From the NCBI GenBank assembly GCA_963764825.1, contig CAVXUA010000005.1, positions 1-64,000 of the forward strand: a DNA stretch of 64,000 nt. The letters run 5' to 3'. Made by a program: the position numbers and the translations under genes. Of this stretch, positions 8,327 to 18,136 are shown one piece after another. The stretch's first letter is position 1. Every line of letters starts with the position of its first letter. This DNA is from JAZGGS01 sp963764825. Its GTDB lineage: Bacteria; Bacteroidota; Ignavibacteria; Ignavibacteriales; Ignavibacteriaceae. Below the pieces are notes generated by a model, which saw only the letters and a list, made by a program, of their open reading frames with translations, searched no databases and was not told where the DNA came from.

Positions 8327-10821
8327 TTATGTATAACCATACCCGTATCCGTACCGGTATCGATAATAATAAGATTTTTGTATTTCAGCAGCGTTTGCAA
8401 CAATTCCGCGGATCTTTATTTTTGCATGGTTCAGTTCTTGTATTCCACCAATTACTGCTTCCTTCATACTGGTATCCGGTCGTACAACTAATATTGCATT
8501 TTTTACAAATTGCCCTAAAACAAGTGTGTCAACAACTCTTGTTACCGGGGGTGTATCAATAATGATAAAGTCATAAACTGAGGTATCAATGGCTTTAAAA
8601 AGTGATTTCATCCGATCTGAACTTAGGAGTGAACTAGAATCCTCTCTAACACCACCCGCCGGGATGATATCTATTTTCTTCAATACCCTGGTATAAATTG
8701 CCGGTGAACCGCCCTTTGTTAGAAAATCAATCAATCCGGGAGAGTCAAGAGGAATATCGAACATCTTTGATAGTTCAGCTTTTCTCAGGTCACAATCAAT
8801 AATTAAGATTTTTTTTCTTTCTTTAGCCATAGTAATAGCAAGGTTTGCAACTAATGCTGGTTTTGCCTGTGTTTTCTTCACAACTAGTTACTAAGAGAGT
8901 TTTTTCTCTAATATCTAACTGATACAGCTTTGTTTTTAACAACCTATACGATTCTCTAATTCCCAAATTATCACCCATCAGCGCCACAAACCGGTCTTTG
9001 TTATCTGCCGGATTATTGATCCTCTTAACAATATCTTTATCGTATTTTGGAATTAAAGCTAAGATTGGGATCTTAAATTCCTCTTCTAAATCATCTAGAT
9101 TTATAAGTCTGGTGTTTTTCAATTCGATTAAGAAAATAAAAACAATACCGATAAATCCACCAAGAAATAATGCAATTACCATATTCAAAAGTTTACGCGG
9201 TCGAATCGGCTTAAATGGTTCGTTTGGTGGATCAACAACAACAATATCCTGCAACTTGGATAGTTCAGCCACTCTCATTTCTTCACGCTTATCAAGTAAC
9301 AATGTAAATATTTTTTCATAAACGTCTTTTTCTCTAACTAATCTTGCCATTCTGTTTTCTTGTTCCGGTAATCTTTGCATTTTAACTTCATACTTGGACA
9401 TTAGAGTAGATAATTTTTAGAAGTTTCTTCTCCAGGGTATTAATTATCATTCTGTATGAAGTTAAAGTGTTCTGGTTATAACTGGCTAATTTATCTTTCG
9501 CTAAACGGATTTGCTCATTCAGGTTTATCACATCGGGATGGTTTTCTGTACGTTTCTGTAAAAGCTCCAGCTTTTGCATCTCCAAATCTGAAAGGTGACT
9601 CATCAAAGTGGAAAATGGTGAATCTGCCCTCAAATTCGCCTGAAGGTTCAAGGAAGCTTTGATCAAAATATCCACTTGACTGAAGTTCTTTCTTCATCGC
9701 TTCTGCCTTGTTTTTATAATTTGACAGAAGGAGATCAGCCTGTAATTTTTCTGCTTCTAAAGTACTCAGGTAATCCATAATCTCTTCGGTATGTGCATCA
9801 ATAGTCATTATTTGCCCGCTGGCTTTAAAGCTACTTAGGTTACTCTCTGCATTTAAAAGCTTTGTTTGAACCTCAGTTAATTGTTCATCTACAAATTGAA
9901 ATGAGTAACGAACTGTTTGCTTTTGCTGTTCCATTCTCGCTTCTCTAAAACTACGAATTATATCTATCGGCAATTACTTTGCAAGCTAATGGAGAGGAGG
10001 ACCTGACATTTAATGTGAACATATTGGTAGTACCAATTCCCGAAACATTAATTTTTTTACTAAATCTTTCCAGGAATTCATAGTAATTATTAAAGTTAAA
10101 ATAAATTTTACTCCCTACCGGAGCATCATCCCAGTAAAATTCGAATTGAGCAAAATCAGTTTTAAAAATCGTTCCTATTGGGTGTTTGTCTAATGCTATT
10201 ATTGAATCTATAGTTAGTTGTACTATAAATGCCATTTAATGTATCTATTGCATTAACCTGTGAAGTTTCTGAGATAAGAATTAATCTATTTTCTTCAACT
10301 TCCCTTAATTCAAATAGTTTTTTACCTTTTTTCTCGATGTATAATTCTCGCTCCGTTTTCTTATTTTTTAATTCAACATTCTTAAATATTGGGAGACTAA
10401 AACCAATTTGCTTCGCATAGCTGTTTCCAGAATCAGGAAAATCAATGAATACATTATTCAATTCATAGGAATTACCAATCGGGTCAACTATCTCTTTTAA
10501 TTCGACACGTAGATTAAGCTCATCAATTACTCTACCTAAGACATCCTCTGTTTTTATAAGTTCTATTTCAGTATCAATTTGATCCAGAGTTTGTAGTCTG
10601 ACTAATTCATAGAGTTCATCAGTAGGTCTATCGTCAGAATACTCTTTTTTAAGTACTGCTCTAGATTCAAAAACCGGTGTAGAAATTTGATTATATAAAA
10701 AAGCCAGAATTAGAAACAGAAAGACAGATGATATTATTATTATCTTCCCTCTATAAACAATATGTAATATCTCAATAAGTGATTTCTCTTTTTTTGTATT
10801 ATTCGAAGACATAGCTACCAT
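8327..10821 (-). CDS. Wzc-like polysaccharide co-polymerase / bacterial tyrosine autokinase, frameshifted
   Basis: Six overlapping fragments assemble into one protein of about 830 residues. The N-terminus is a Wzz chain-length domain with a first membrane helix (GKIIIISSVFLFLILAFLYN), followed by long coiled-coil stretches and a second helix (LLNMVIALFLGGFIGIVFIF). The cytoplasmic BY-kinase domain shows Walker A TSCEENTGKTS, Walker A' ILIIDCDLRKAE and Walker B DFIIIDTPPV. The tail is a tyrosine cluster, YYYRYRYGYGYGYT. Frame changes are near 10200, 9960, 9540, 9400 and 8850. It would set polysaccharide chain length and couple polymerisation to export through the Wza-like protein, whose gene overlaps its start by 23 bases. 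The start may be 10821 or the ATG at 10812; neither has a strong ribosome site. Confidence 0.9.
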
Positions 10822-11467
10822 AATTATAATTTTCTTTGCTAATACCAGTTAAATTAATTGTAAAAAAGATTGCATAAGTCGATAATATTAGTGCAGTAGT
10901 GGTAAGAGCTATAGTAACCCATACTGCATTATCTGCCCACCAGTTTCTTGGTACAAATACTTGATCTCCAGATTGCAAGCCAAAATCTGCAGCCGTGCTG
11001 CCTTCCCGAATAATATCTTCAATATCAATCTGAATCTCTTCAAAATTTCTAATTAGTTTTATATTTTCTAAATCAGCATCCTCCGTTGTTCCACCCGCGA
11101 ATGCTAATATTGCAGTAAATTTCTCATAATCAGAGACATAATAAAACCCGGGGTCGTTTACCTCTCCAAGAATGTTTATTCTAAACAATGCATTAACGCT
11201 TAAATGTGGATTTTTATACAAAGAGTCATAACGAGATTCTATTTCTAATTTAATCACTTTAAAATCTTTATTACTCGTGTTAATTATACCAATTAATGGT
11301 AAGGCAAGTAATCCATTTGGTTGAATATAATAATCACCGGTAATAACATCTTCAATATCAAGAAAAGCTATTCTAACTCCATCCCCTGGATTTAGTTCCT
11401 GAGCATATGAATTTAGACTCACAAATATGAAAAGTGTTGCGAAAAGAATAAGTAATAAATTCTTCAT
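10799..11467 (-). CDS. Wza-like polysaccharide export protein (Poly_export/SLBB)
   Basis: A 222-residue protein. ATG at 11467, with AGAGG nine bases upstream, is preferred over the TTG one codon earlier. Residues 1-23 are a signal peptide ending near NSYAQ. A Poly_export domain follows (LNPGDGVRIAFLDIED, GDYYIQPNGLLALPLIGII), then a SLBB-like beta-grasp (INILGEVNDPGFYYV; LQSGDQVFVPR). Unlike classical Wza there is no lipobox Cys, and the C-terminus holds one hydrophobic helix (VWVTIALTTTALILSTYAIF), which is unusual for the outer-membrane ring protein. First gene of the minus arm; its stop overlaps the autokinase start, indicating translational coupling. Confidence 0.87.
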   Translation of the reverse strand: MKNLLLILFATLFIFVSLNSYAQELNPGDGVRIAFLDIEDVITGDYYIQPNGLLALPLIGIINTSNKDFKVIKLEIESRYDSLYKNPHLSVNALFRINILGEVNDPGFYYVSDYEKFTAILAFAGGTTEDADLENIKLIRNFEEIQIDIEDIIREGSTAADFGLQSGDQVFVPRNWWADNAVWVTIALTTTALILSTYAIFFTINLTGISKENYNYGSYVFE

Positions 11468-12042
11468 CAAGTCCTCTTTGGAGTTAAATAGATAATTAAT
11501 TAAAAATATATAATAAAGTTAAAAACAATTACTTCAAATGGCTAAATTGGTCAATTATAAGTTCTTGTAATAAAATAAATCGGAGACTAGCCAATTGGGA
11601 ATTTTTAATAGCAAAAACAATATTTATGCCATCACAAAAAAAAGAATAAAATTCAGGATAACCATTAAATAACTGTTTAAAAGATATTAAAATGAGAAAA
11701 TTACCTGCTATGGTTCATTATATGACAAAACCAAAAAATAAATGTTCTTGTATAAAATAATCTCTATTGATTTTTTCTTATTCAAAATATTCAAAAATAA
11801 TTTAACACTGGCTCGCAATATATTGATGAGAAGTATTACCTTTGTGATTAAAAATTCAAAAAAAATAAATAAAGGGTAAATTTTTAGCACAATTATTGAT
11901 AGAATAATTCGGTTCAATAGATTTTGTGATAACTAATAAAGATCCTTTTGATTTTAATTTCAAATAATAAACATTTCATTAATTCAATATTCAATAAGCT
12001 TATATTTGAAGTATAATAAGCAATTCTTATGGAGGAATACAA
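11468..12042. promoter_or_regulatory. AT-rich divergent control region of the polysaccharide locus
   Basis: This 575-base gap separates the minus arm (first gene 11467) from the plus arm (first gene 12043), so promoters for both should lie here. On the plus side TTCAAT (11990-11995) and TATAAT (12012-12017) are 16 bases apart, a good vegetative sigma promoter. TATATTTG at 12001-12008 also matches the TAnnTTTG box of Bacteroidota promoters. A 69-codon open frame at 11708-11917 is low-complexity Ile/Leu/Lys and is not supported as a gene. Confidence 0.45.
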
Positions 12043-13176
12043 ATGCAAGTTCCATTTTTAGATTTAAAAGTACAATATAAATCAATTAAGAGTGAAGTAG
12101 ATGTGGCAATTCAGCAGGTTATTGATAACACTGCTTTTATTTTAGGTAAGGCAGTTTCCGATTTTGAAAAAGATTTTGCTGAAGCTCATAGCGTAAAACA
12201 TTGCTTTGGTACAAGTTCCGGAACTGATGGTAATCACATAGCATTATGGGCACTGGATATAAAACCTGGTGACGAGATAATTATACCGGCTAACACCTTT
12301 ATTGCAACTGCTTGGGGAGCGACATTATGCGGGGCTAAACCGGTTTTTGTCGACTGTCATCCAGTTAGCTATAATATCGATCCTGCAAAAATTGAAGCTG
12401 CTATAACACCAAAAACCAAAGCAATTGTTGCAGTTCATCTATACGGTCAACCGGCAGATATGGATGCTCTGAACGAAATTGCTGCTAAACACAATCTGTA
12501 TATTGTAGAAGATGCTGCACAGGCACACCTTGCTGAGTATAAAGGGAATAAAGTAGGCGGATTATCTGATGCAACTTCTTTTAGTTTTTATCCTGGTAAA
12601 AATCTTGGAGCTTACGGCGAAGGTGGCGCTATTGTTACAAATAATGATGAACTTGCCGAAAAAATAAAATTGATTAGAGAACATGGACAATCAAAAAAAT
12701 ATTACCACGATACATATGGGCATAACTACAGGATGGAAGGAATACAGGGAGCTGTTTTAGGTGTAAAACTAAAATATTTAGCCGGATGGACTAATGAGAG
12801 AAGAAGAGCCGCAGCAAAATATAAAGAACTACTCGGTAATATCGAACAGCTATCGGTGCCCGAAGAACTGCCTGATGTAAAACATGTTTACCATCTCTTT
12901 GTTACAAGAGTTAATGGCAAAACTCTTGAAGAACGAGAAGAAACAAGAAATAAACTACAATCATTTTTATCTGATAATGAAATTGCCAGCGGACTTCATT
13001 ATCCGATCCCCTTACATATTCAAAAGTGTTTCAGCCATCTTGGTTATAATAAAGGTGATTTTCCGGTAACTGAAGATTTGGCACAGTCTGGCTTTTCATT
13101 ACCAATGTTTCCTGAATTAAAGGATGAACAAATTGAATATGTCGCTTTAAAAATCAAAGAATTCTTTCTAAAGTAA
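12043..13176 (+). CDS. DegT/DnrJ/EryC1/StrS sugar aminotransferase (WbpE-like)
   Basis: An uninterrupted 377-residue PLP aminotransferase with a strong GGAGG ribosome site before ATG 12043. The PLP lysine is K186 in FYPGKNLGAYGEGG. Other family marks are GTSSGTDGNHIALWAL, PANTFIATAWG and VEDAAQAHLAEYKGNKVGG. Such enzymes transfer an amino group from glutamate to a keto-sugar nucleotide. With the Gfo/Idh dehydrogenase (17075) and the WbpD-like acetyltransferase (18137) downstream it fits the 3-amino step in making a 2,3-diacetamido-2,3-dideoxy uronic acid, as in the WbpB/E/D route. The exact sugar is an inference. First gene of the plus arm. Confidence 0.9.
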   Translation: MQVPFLDLKVQYKSIKSEVDVAIQQVIDNTAFILGKAVSDFEKDFAEAHSVKHCFGTSSGTDGNHIALWALDIKPGDEIIIPANTFIATAWGATLCGAKPVFVDCHPVSYNIDPAKIEAAITPKTKAIVAVHLYGQPADMDALNEIAAKHNLYIVEDAAQAHLAEYKGNKVGGLSDATSFSFYPGKNLGAYGEGGAIVTNNDELAEKIKLIREHGQSKKYYHDTYGHNYRMEGIQGAVLGVKLKYLAGWTNERRRAAAKYKELLGNIEQLSVPEELPDVKHVYHLFVTRVNGKTLEEREETRNKLQSFLSDNEIASGLHYPIPLHIQKCFSHLGYNKGDFPVTEDLAQSGFSLPMFPELKDEQIEYVALKIKEFFLK

Positions 13177-13366
13177 CTTCTATCTTTAGATCTATGAATT
13201 TTCGTTGCCGGTTATTCTAACTATATGCATTTTGATATTCAGTATTAAATTGCTCTTATTATGAATCTGATTGAATTTATGTTCATTTATTTAGGAAAAT
13301 TTTATACAATTTTACTATTTTACAGAAAATATTTAAAATAATAATCAATTTGAAGGAGAAATTACT

Positions 13367-14365
13367 GTGGAAAATAAAAGTATTGTCGTAACTGGTGGAG
13401 CAGGATTCTTAGCTATCGCACATGATTCGCTTATTACTTGAATCGGGAAATAAATTACAATATTGGATGATTATTCCAATGGAAAAGAATTTCATTTGAA
13501 AGGAATAGAAACAAATCCAAATTTAAAAATTGTCAGGGGTGACATAACAAACTTAGATGATGTAAATAAGGCATTTGAAAATTGCCAGATAGTTATTCAT
13601 CTGGCTGTTTTGGGATTACGGCAATCTATTAAAGAACCGGACCGTGTGAATGAAGTTATTGTTAATGGAACTCTGAATTGTCTTAATGTTGCCCGTGAAA
13701 ATAACATTGAACTATTTGTTAATTGTTCATCATCCGAGGTATTTGGAACTGCACAATACATACCAATGAATGAAGAGCACCCGTTGTTACCTGAAACTCC
13801 TTATGCTGCCTCAAAGGTTGCACAAGATATGTACGTATTTAGTTATGGACAAACATTTGGATTACCCTGGACTACAGTAAGACCATTTAATATGTACGGT
13901 CCAAATTCTCATTGGCAAGGATATCGTGGAGAATTAATCCCAAAAATGATTGTGAGAGCAATGAATAAGCAACCATTGGTTATTTTTGGTGAAGGTAATC
14001 AAACAAGGGATTTCATATACGTCGAAGAAGCAGCCAAAGGAATAATAGATGTTGCGAGTAATAAAGATTGTTTGAGCAAATCTATAAACATATGTACCGG
14101 TGAAGAAACAACCATTAGAAAAATAGCAGAAATAATTTGCAACGAATTTTCACTTGATCCTGATGAATATATTCAAAAGCAGAAACCACGTCCTGGTGAT
14201 GTTATGAGACACTTGGGTGATAATTCAAAATTTGAAAAACTTGTCGGTTATAAACCAAAAGCCACTATTGAAGAAGGTATAATTAACACTATATCCTGGT
14301 TCAAGACTTTGCCTTTTAGCCCAGAGGAATTGTTAGACCAAGAAAAACTAAGAAGTTGGGAGTAA
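13367..14365 (+). CDS. NAD-dependent sugar epimerase/dehydratase (extended SDR), frameshifted near the start
   Basis: A GTG start at 13367, with AAGGAG ten bases upstream, gives VENKSIVVTGGAGFL, the Rossmann glycine motif. The frame is then lost near 13415-13455, after which the main frame continues from DDYSNGKEFHLKGI to TAA 14365. Catalytic residues are in NCSSSEVFG (Ser) and YAASKVAQD (Tyr-x3-Lys), with substrate-side motifs TVRPFNMYGP and GEGNQTRDFIYVEE. It resembles UDP-glucose 4-epimerase and dTDP-glucose 4,6-dehydratase-type enzymes; the precise reaction cannot be told. It follows the DegT gene after a 190-base gap and is abutted by a second SDR gene, so they probably share a transcript. 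Confidence 0.85.
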
Positions 14366-14366
14366 A

Positions 14367-15308
14367 ATAATCTTACAAGGCAAAAAATTTTTAATTACAG
14401 GATCGACTGGACGCTTGGGGACAGAACTTACTCTCAGACTGGAAGAGTTGGGGGCAGAAGTATTTCCAATTATTTTGAAAGGGTATCCTGATTCACCCAA
14501 ACGAGTGGCCTGGAAGTCAACTTTTAAACCAATTAAAATTTTCACAAAAGAAGATTTAGAACAACTGGAATATCCTGATTATGTTATTAATTTTCATTGG
14601 CAAGTCAATCGCTCCAAATCTTTTACCGAACAGTTAATTTATGAGATTAATTCAAATATCTATGAGCATACATTTTTTTGGGATTGGTTAAAGTACACAA
14701 CACCAAAAAAATTTATAAATATTTCAACAATAAAAATATTCAGTGAATTAAATCAAAATCCAATTTCCACTTCTTCCGAACCCAAGCCCCTAACACCCTA
14801 TGGGATAGCAAAAGTAACGGCAGAAAAATATTTTAATGCTGTTTTTAACAAAACTGGGACCAAAACCATTCATCTTAGATTAGGATCCGTTTCATCTTAT
14901 GGAGAAGTTCCATCTCAATTATTAACTCAACTTTTTAACAGCATATTTAATAGGAAAAAAATTACTATAAATAAGGGACACGTTTCAAATATTTTATATA
15001 TCGATGAAGTAATCGATTTAATAATAAATTCTGCCTTGCTTGAAGATAAGGATACATACTTAGTTGTTGGGAAAGAAAACTTAAATGAGTATATAAGCCA
15101 GAGATTTGAAGAAATAGCTCAAGGAAGGTTGAATGCTGAATACGTAGATCTTCATCCTGGTACGGTAGACCCAATTTTTATTTCAGACCTAGATAAATTA
15201 CAATCAACCTGGACCAGATCCTATTCTCTAGATTCCCTTATTGAAATGATTATAAAATCAAATCTCAGAAGCTTCTCCTACAATAGAGCAATCAAGCAAT
15301 CCATTTAA
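14367..15308 (+). CDS. Second NAD-dependent epimerase/reductase (SDR); start codon unclear
   Basis: The N-terminal Rossmann strand KKFLITGSTGRLGTEL is encoded from about 14380, so a TTG at 14415 is too far downstream to be the start. No ATG, GTG or TTG exists in this frame between there and the upstream gene stop at 14363-14365. The frame is open back to that stop, so initiation could be at ATA 14367, or a base may be missing in the A-rich junction. Later motifs are NISTIKIF (Ser/Thr position) and YGIAKVTAEKYF (Tyr-x3-Lys). The protein is about 313 residues and contains the full SDR core. Likely an NDP-sugar epimerase or reductase working with the preceding SDR; the substrate is unknown. Confidence 0.78.
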   Translation: MILQGKKFLITGSTGRLGTELTLRLEELGAEVFPIILKGYPDSPKRVAWKSTFKPIKIFTKEDLEQLEYPDYVINFHWQVNRSKSFTEQLIYEINSNIYEHTFFWDWLKYTTPKKFINISTIKIFSELNQNPISTSSEPKPLTPYGIAKVTAEKYFNAVFNKTGTKTIHLRLGSVSSYGEVPSQLLTQLFNSIFNRKKITINKGHVSNILYIDEVIDLIINSALLEDKDTYLVVGKENLNEYISQRFEEIAQGRLNAEYVDLHPGTVDPIFISDLDKLQSTWTRSYSLDSLIEMIIKSNLRSFSYNRAIKQSI

Positions 15309-15551
15309 CGAAAACCAGAATGATTTATAAATTTGTAGCTAACCAATCCTTAGTTAAATTGTTCAAAAATAATACGTGAACATTTGTCTCATATTTTCAA
15401 TAAAGTGAATAATTGATCTCATTTTGAAACTTTGATATTTATTAATAGTAATTATTAGCTCGTTTTCGTTACTTTCTGTTAGTTAAATAATGGCATAATT
15501 TTGGTTTTTTTGCTAAGAAATTAGAAAAAACCTAAATTACGATTTATTCAA
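15309..15551. other. Intergenic stretch before the initiating transferase
   Basis: About 240 AT-rich bases with stops in all frames and no recognisable gene, hairpin or RNA. It probably carries the leader of the following sugar transferase, whose start codon is itself unclear. Confidence 0.45.
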
Positions 15552-17012
15552 CTGAGGGCACTATCAAAAAAGTTTACGAAGAAAGTTCCATCGTTTAAAT
15601 ATTTATTTGGAACTATAGATATTTTGATTTTATTCGGTTCTTTCCTTGCAGCAATGTACTTGTTAAGAAAAGATGCTTCACTCAATTTTATTGAGTTCCT
15701 AGGACAGTCTGCATTCCCTGTATTTATCTTCTTTGTACTATCCTTAATTTATATAGTCATTTTCCAGTATAACGGTTTGTACAGGATAAATATAATTATA
15801 ACCAGGGCTGCCCATCTTGCGCACATAATGAAGGCAATTTACTACGGCGCATTAAACATTGTTCTTATCTCGCTTTTAATTGAGCCGGCAGATGTGCTGG
15901 ATCACCGCTTGATAATTTTTGTATCAGTTTTAATTGCAATACCTGCTCTCTATTTTTTCCGCGCAGAAATTCTTCGCTACATCCTCATCAGGTTTAGCGG
16001 GACAAGTTTTAAACGTAATGTAATAATTGTAGGCGACGGCAAAGCCGGTAAAATGCTGGCTACAAAATTGATGTACGAAAACCCGATAGGGTTGAACATT
16101 CTCGGTTTTGTGGACGATGATAAAAAATTAAACGAAGAAGTTGTTATCGGGAAAAAAGTGATTGGCAATTTGAATAACCTTGAAGAGATAATTGAAGAAT
16201 ACGATGTTGATGAACTGCTTATTGCAGTAGATGATGAAGATAATGAAAAAGTACTTGAAGTAATTGATCTTTGCAAAAGCTTAAACGTTAGTGTAAGAGT
16301 AACATCTGAACTATTTGATATCGTTGCAAGAAAAGTTTCCACAGAAAAATATGCAGATATTCCTGTACTTGATGTATATTCACATTACAATAATGCAATT
16401 ACACTTGCAATGAAGAGAGCTTTTGATATAATTGTTTCAACAATTGCCTTAGTTATACTCGCACCTGTTATTTTAGTTATTGCATTACTAATTAAACTCA
16501 CTTCAAAAGGCCCGATTCTCTTTAAACAAAATAGGGTGGGAAGATATGGCAAGACGTTTCTGATTTATAAATTTAGATCGATGACGATTCTTGATGGTGA
16601 AGATGAAGACAGGAAAAAGCTAATGTTAGATTTTATGAATAATTACAACGGTGATGCTGATACTAAAGTTATTAATAACAGCAGGGTAACCTGGATAGGA
16701 AATCTAATCAGGAAATCTTCACTAGACGAACTGCCTCAGCTTTTTAATGTGCTTAGGGGAGAAATGAGCTTAGTTGGTCCTCGCCCATGTCTTCCATACG
16801 AATATGAAAACTACGATGAATGGCAGAAGCGACGAGTTAGTGTAATTCCAGGATGTACAGGCGTTTGGCAGGTTTGGGGAAGAAGCTCTGTTTCATTTAA
16901 AGAAAGTGTTGTTCTGGATCTTTATTATATAAATAATATGTCACCCTGGTTTGATCTTCAGCTAATTTTTCAAACAATACCAGTAATGCTTACTGCAAGG
17001 GGTGCAAAGTAA
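15552..17012 (+). CDS. Undecaprenyl-phosphate sugar phosphotransferase (WbaP/WcaJ family)
   Basis: The frame is open from 15525 to TAA 17012. A TTG at 15624 lies inside the first membrane helix, so the start must be upstream; CTG 15552 (LRALSKKFTKKVPSFKYLFG) and ATT 15546 are the only candidates and neither has a ribosome site. The protein has four N-terminal membrane helices, a CoA-binding-like Rossmann domain (NVIIVGDGKAGKMLATKL), a fifth helix (IIVSTIALVILAPVILVI) and the catalytic bacterial sugar transferase domain with KQNRVGRYGKTFLIYKFRSM, LVGPRPCLPYEYENY and PGCTGVWQVWGRSS. These enzymes start the repeat unit by moving a sugar phosphate onto undecaprenyl phosphate at the inner membrane. 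It is the committed step for this locus. Confidence 0.92.
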   Translation: MRALSKKFTKKVPSFKYLFGTIDILILFGSFLAAMYLLRKDASLNFIEFLGQSAFPVFIFFVLSLIYIVIFQYNGLYRINIIITRAAHLAHIMKAIYYGALNIVLISLLIEPADVLDHRLIIFVSVLIAIPALYFFRAEILRYILIRFSGTSFKRNVIIVGDGKAGKMLATKLMYENPIGLNILGFVDDDKKLNEEVVIGKKVIGNLNNLEEIIEEYDVDELLIAVDDEDNEKVLEVIDLCKSLNVSVRVTSELFDIVARKVSTEKYADIPVLDVYSHYNNAITLAMKRAFDIIVSTIALVILAPVILVIALLIKLTSKGPILFKQNRVGRYGKTFLIYKFRSMTILDGEDEDRKKLMLDFMNNYNGDADTKVINNSRVTWIGNLIRKSSLDELPQLFNVLRGEMSLVGPRPCLPYEYENYDEWQKRRVSVIPGCTGVWQVWGRSSVSFKESVVLDLYYINNMSPWFDLQLIFQTIPVMLTARGAK

Positions 17013-17074
17013 TAATAATTAGGATATGATTTCTAAAGGAATACTTAAACTGAACGAGATATAAGGAGGATAAA

Positions 17075-18092
17075 ATGAAAGTTGGGGTAATTGGTCTCGG
17101 TTATTGGGGCCCAAATCTTGTTAGAAATTTTTTGGCTCACAGCGAAGTAACAAAAGTAGTTGCATGTGATACCAGAGAAGACAGATTGAAGTTTATTAAA
17201 GAAAAATTTCCTGCTGTTGAATTAACTCAGGATTGTCAAGGCGTTGATAAAAAGTAATGTGGATATTATTGTAATAGCCACTCCCGTAGACACACACTAC
17301 AACCTTGGCTAAAAAAGCACTTGAAGCAGGTAAACATATTTGGGTTGAAAAACCTTTTACATCAACCTCTCAGGAAGCAGAGGAACTGATTGAAATTGCT
17401 GAAAGCAGAAATCTTAAAATATTTGTAGATCATACTTTTATTTATAACGGTGCAGTTCAAAAAATTAAAGAACTTGTTGATAGCGGTGAACTTGGTAATG
17501 TGATTTACTTTGATTCTGAAAGAATAAATCTTGGATTATTCCAAAGAGATGTAAATGTTATTTGGGATCTTGCACCTCACGATCTTTCAATTATGAACTA
17601 TTTATTATCAAACCAACAGTTAAAGCACTTTCTGCAAGTGGAATAGCAAACTATAACGGGAAAGAAAATCTTGCGCACCTTTGTGTTTATTTTGAAGATA
17701 ATTGCTTTGCACATTTTCACGTAAACTGGGTTTCGCCAGTTAAGATAAGAAGAATGATTGTTGGTGGCGATAAGAAAATGCTGGTTTACGATGACATGGA
17801 AAACTTTGAAAAAATTAAAGTTTACGATAGCGGTGTTGAGTTCAGCTCAACTGAAACAATACACCAAGCATTGGTGCAGTACAGAATCGGTGATATGTTC
17901 TCTCCAAAGATAAATCAGGTAGAAGCTCTTGCCTTAGGGGCAAAAGAATTTATCAATGCTATTAATGAAAACAGGCAGCCGCTTACAAGCGGTATAAACG
18001 GGCTTAATGTTGTTAAGTTGCTCGAAGCCAGTGACAAATCTATTGCAAACCGGGGTGAATTAGTTGAAATAGATTCAAGTGTTTTTGCCTGA
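17075..18092 (+). CDS. Gfo/Idh/MocA oxidoreductase (WbpB-like), frameshifted twice
   Basis: ATG 17075 has an excellent AAGGAGG site. The protein starts MKVGVIGLGYWGPNLVRNF (dinucleotide fold) and continues in a second frame through the signature EKPFTSTSQEAEELIEIAE, then a third to TGA 18092. Frame changes lie near 17255-17300 and 17630. The lysine of EKP and a His further on (FVDHTFIYNGAVQKI; DLAPHDLSIMNY) are the usual catalytic positions. In bacterial polysaccharide loci this family includes WbpB, which oxidises the 3-position of UDP-GlcNAc-type uronic acids. Placement immediately upstream of a WbpD-like acetyltransferase and in the same arm as a DegT aminotransferase supports that role. 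Confidence 0.85.
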
Positions 18093-18136
18093 TTCTTTTG
18101 TAATTTATTAAATTTCATTATTAGCAGATTGAATTG

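Noticed and set aside
11708..11917. 69-codon minus-strand open frame in the divergent control region
   Set aside because: Low-complexity Ile/Leu/Lys from AT-rich DNA, no ribosome site and no family resemblance.
15977..16342. 121-codon minus-strand Ser-rich open frame
   Set aside because: Shadow of the initiating sugar transferase; Ser richness comes from reversed Asp/Glu/Lys codons.
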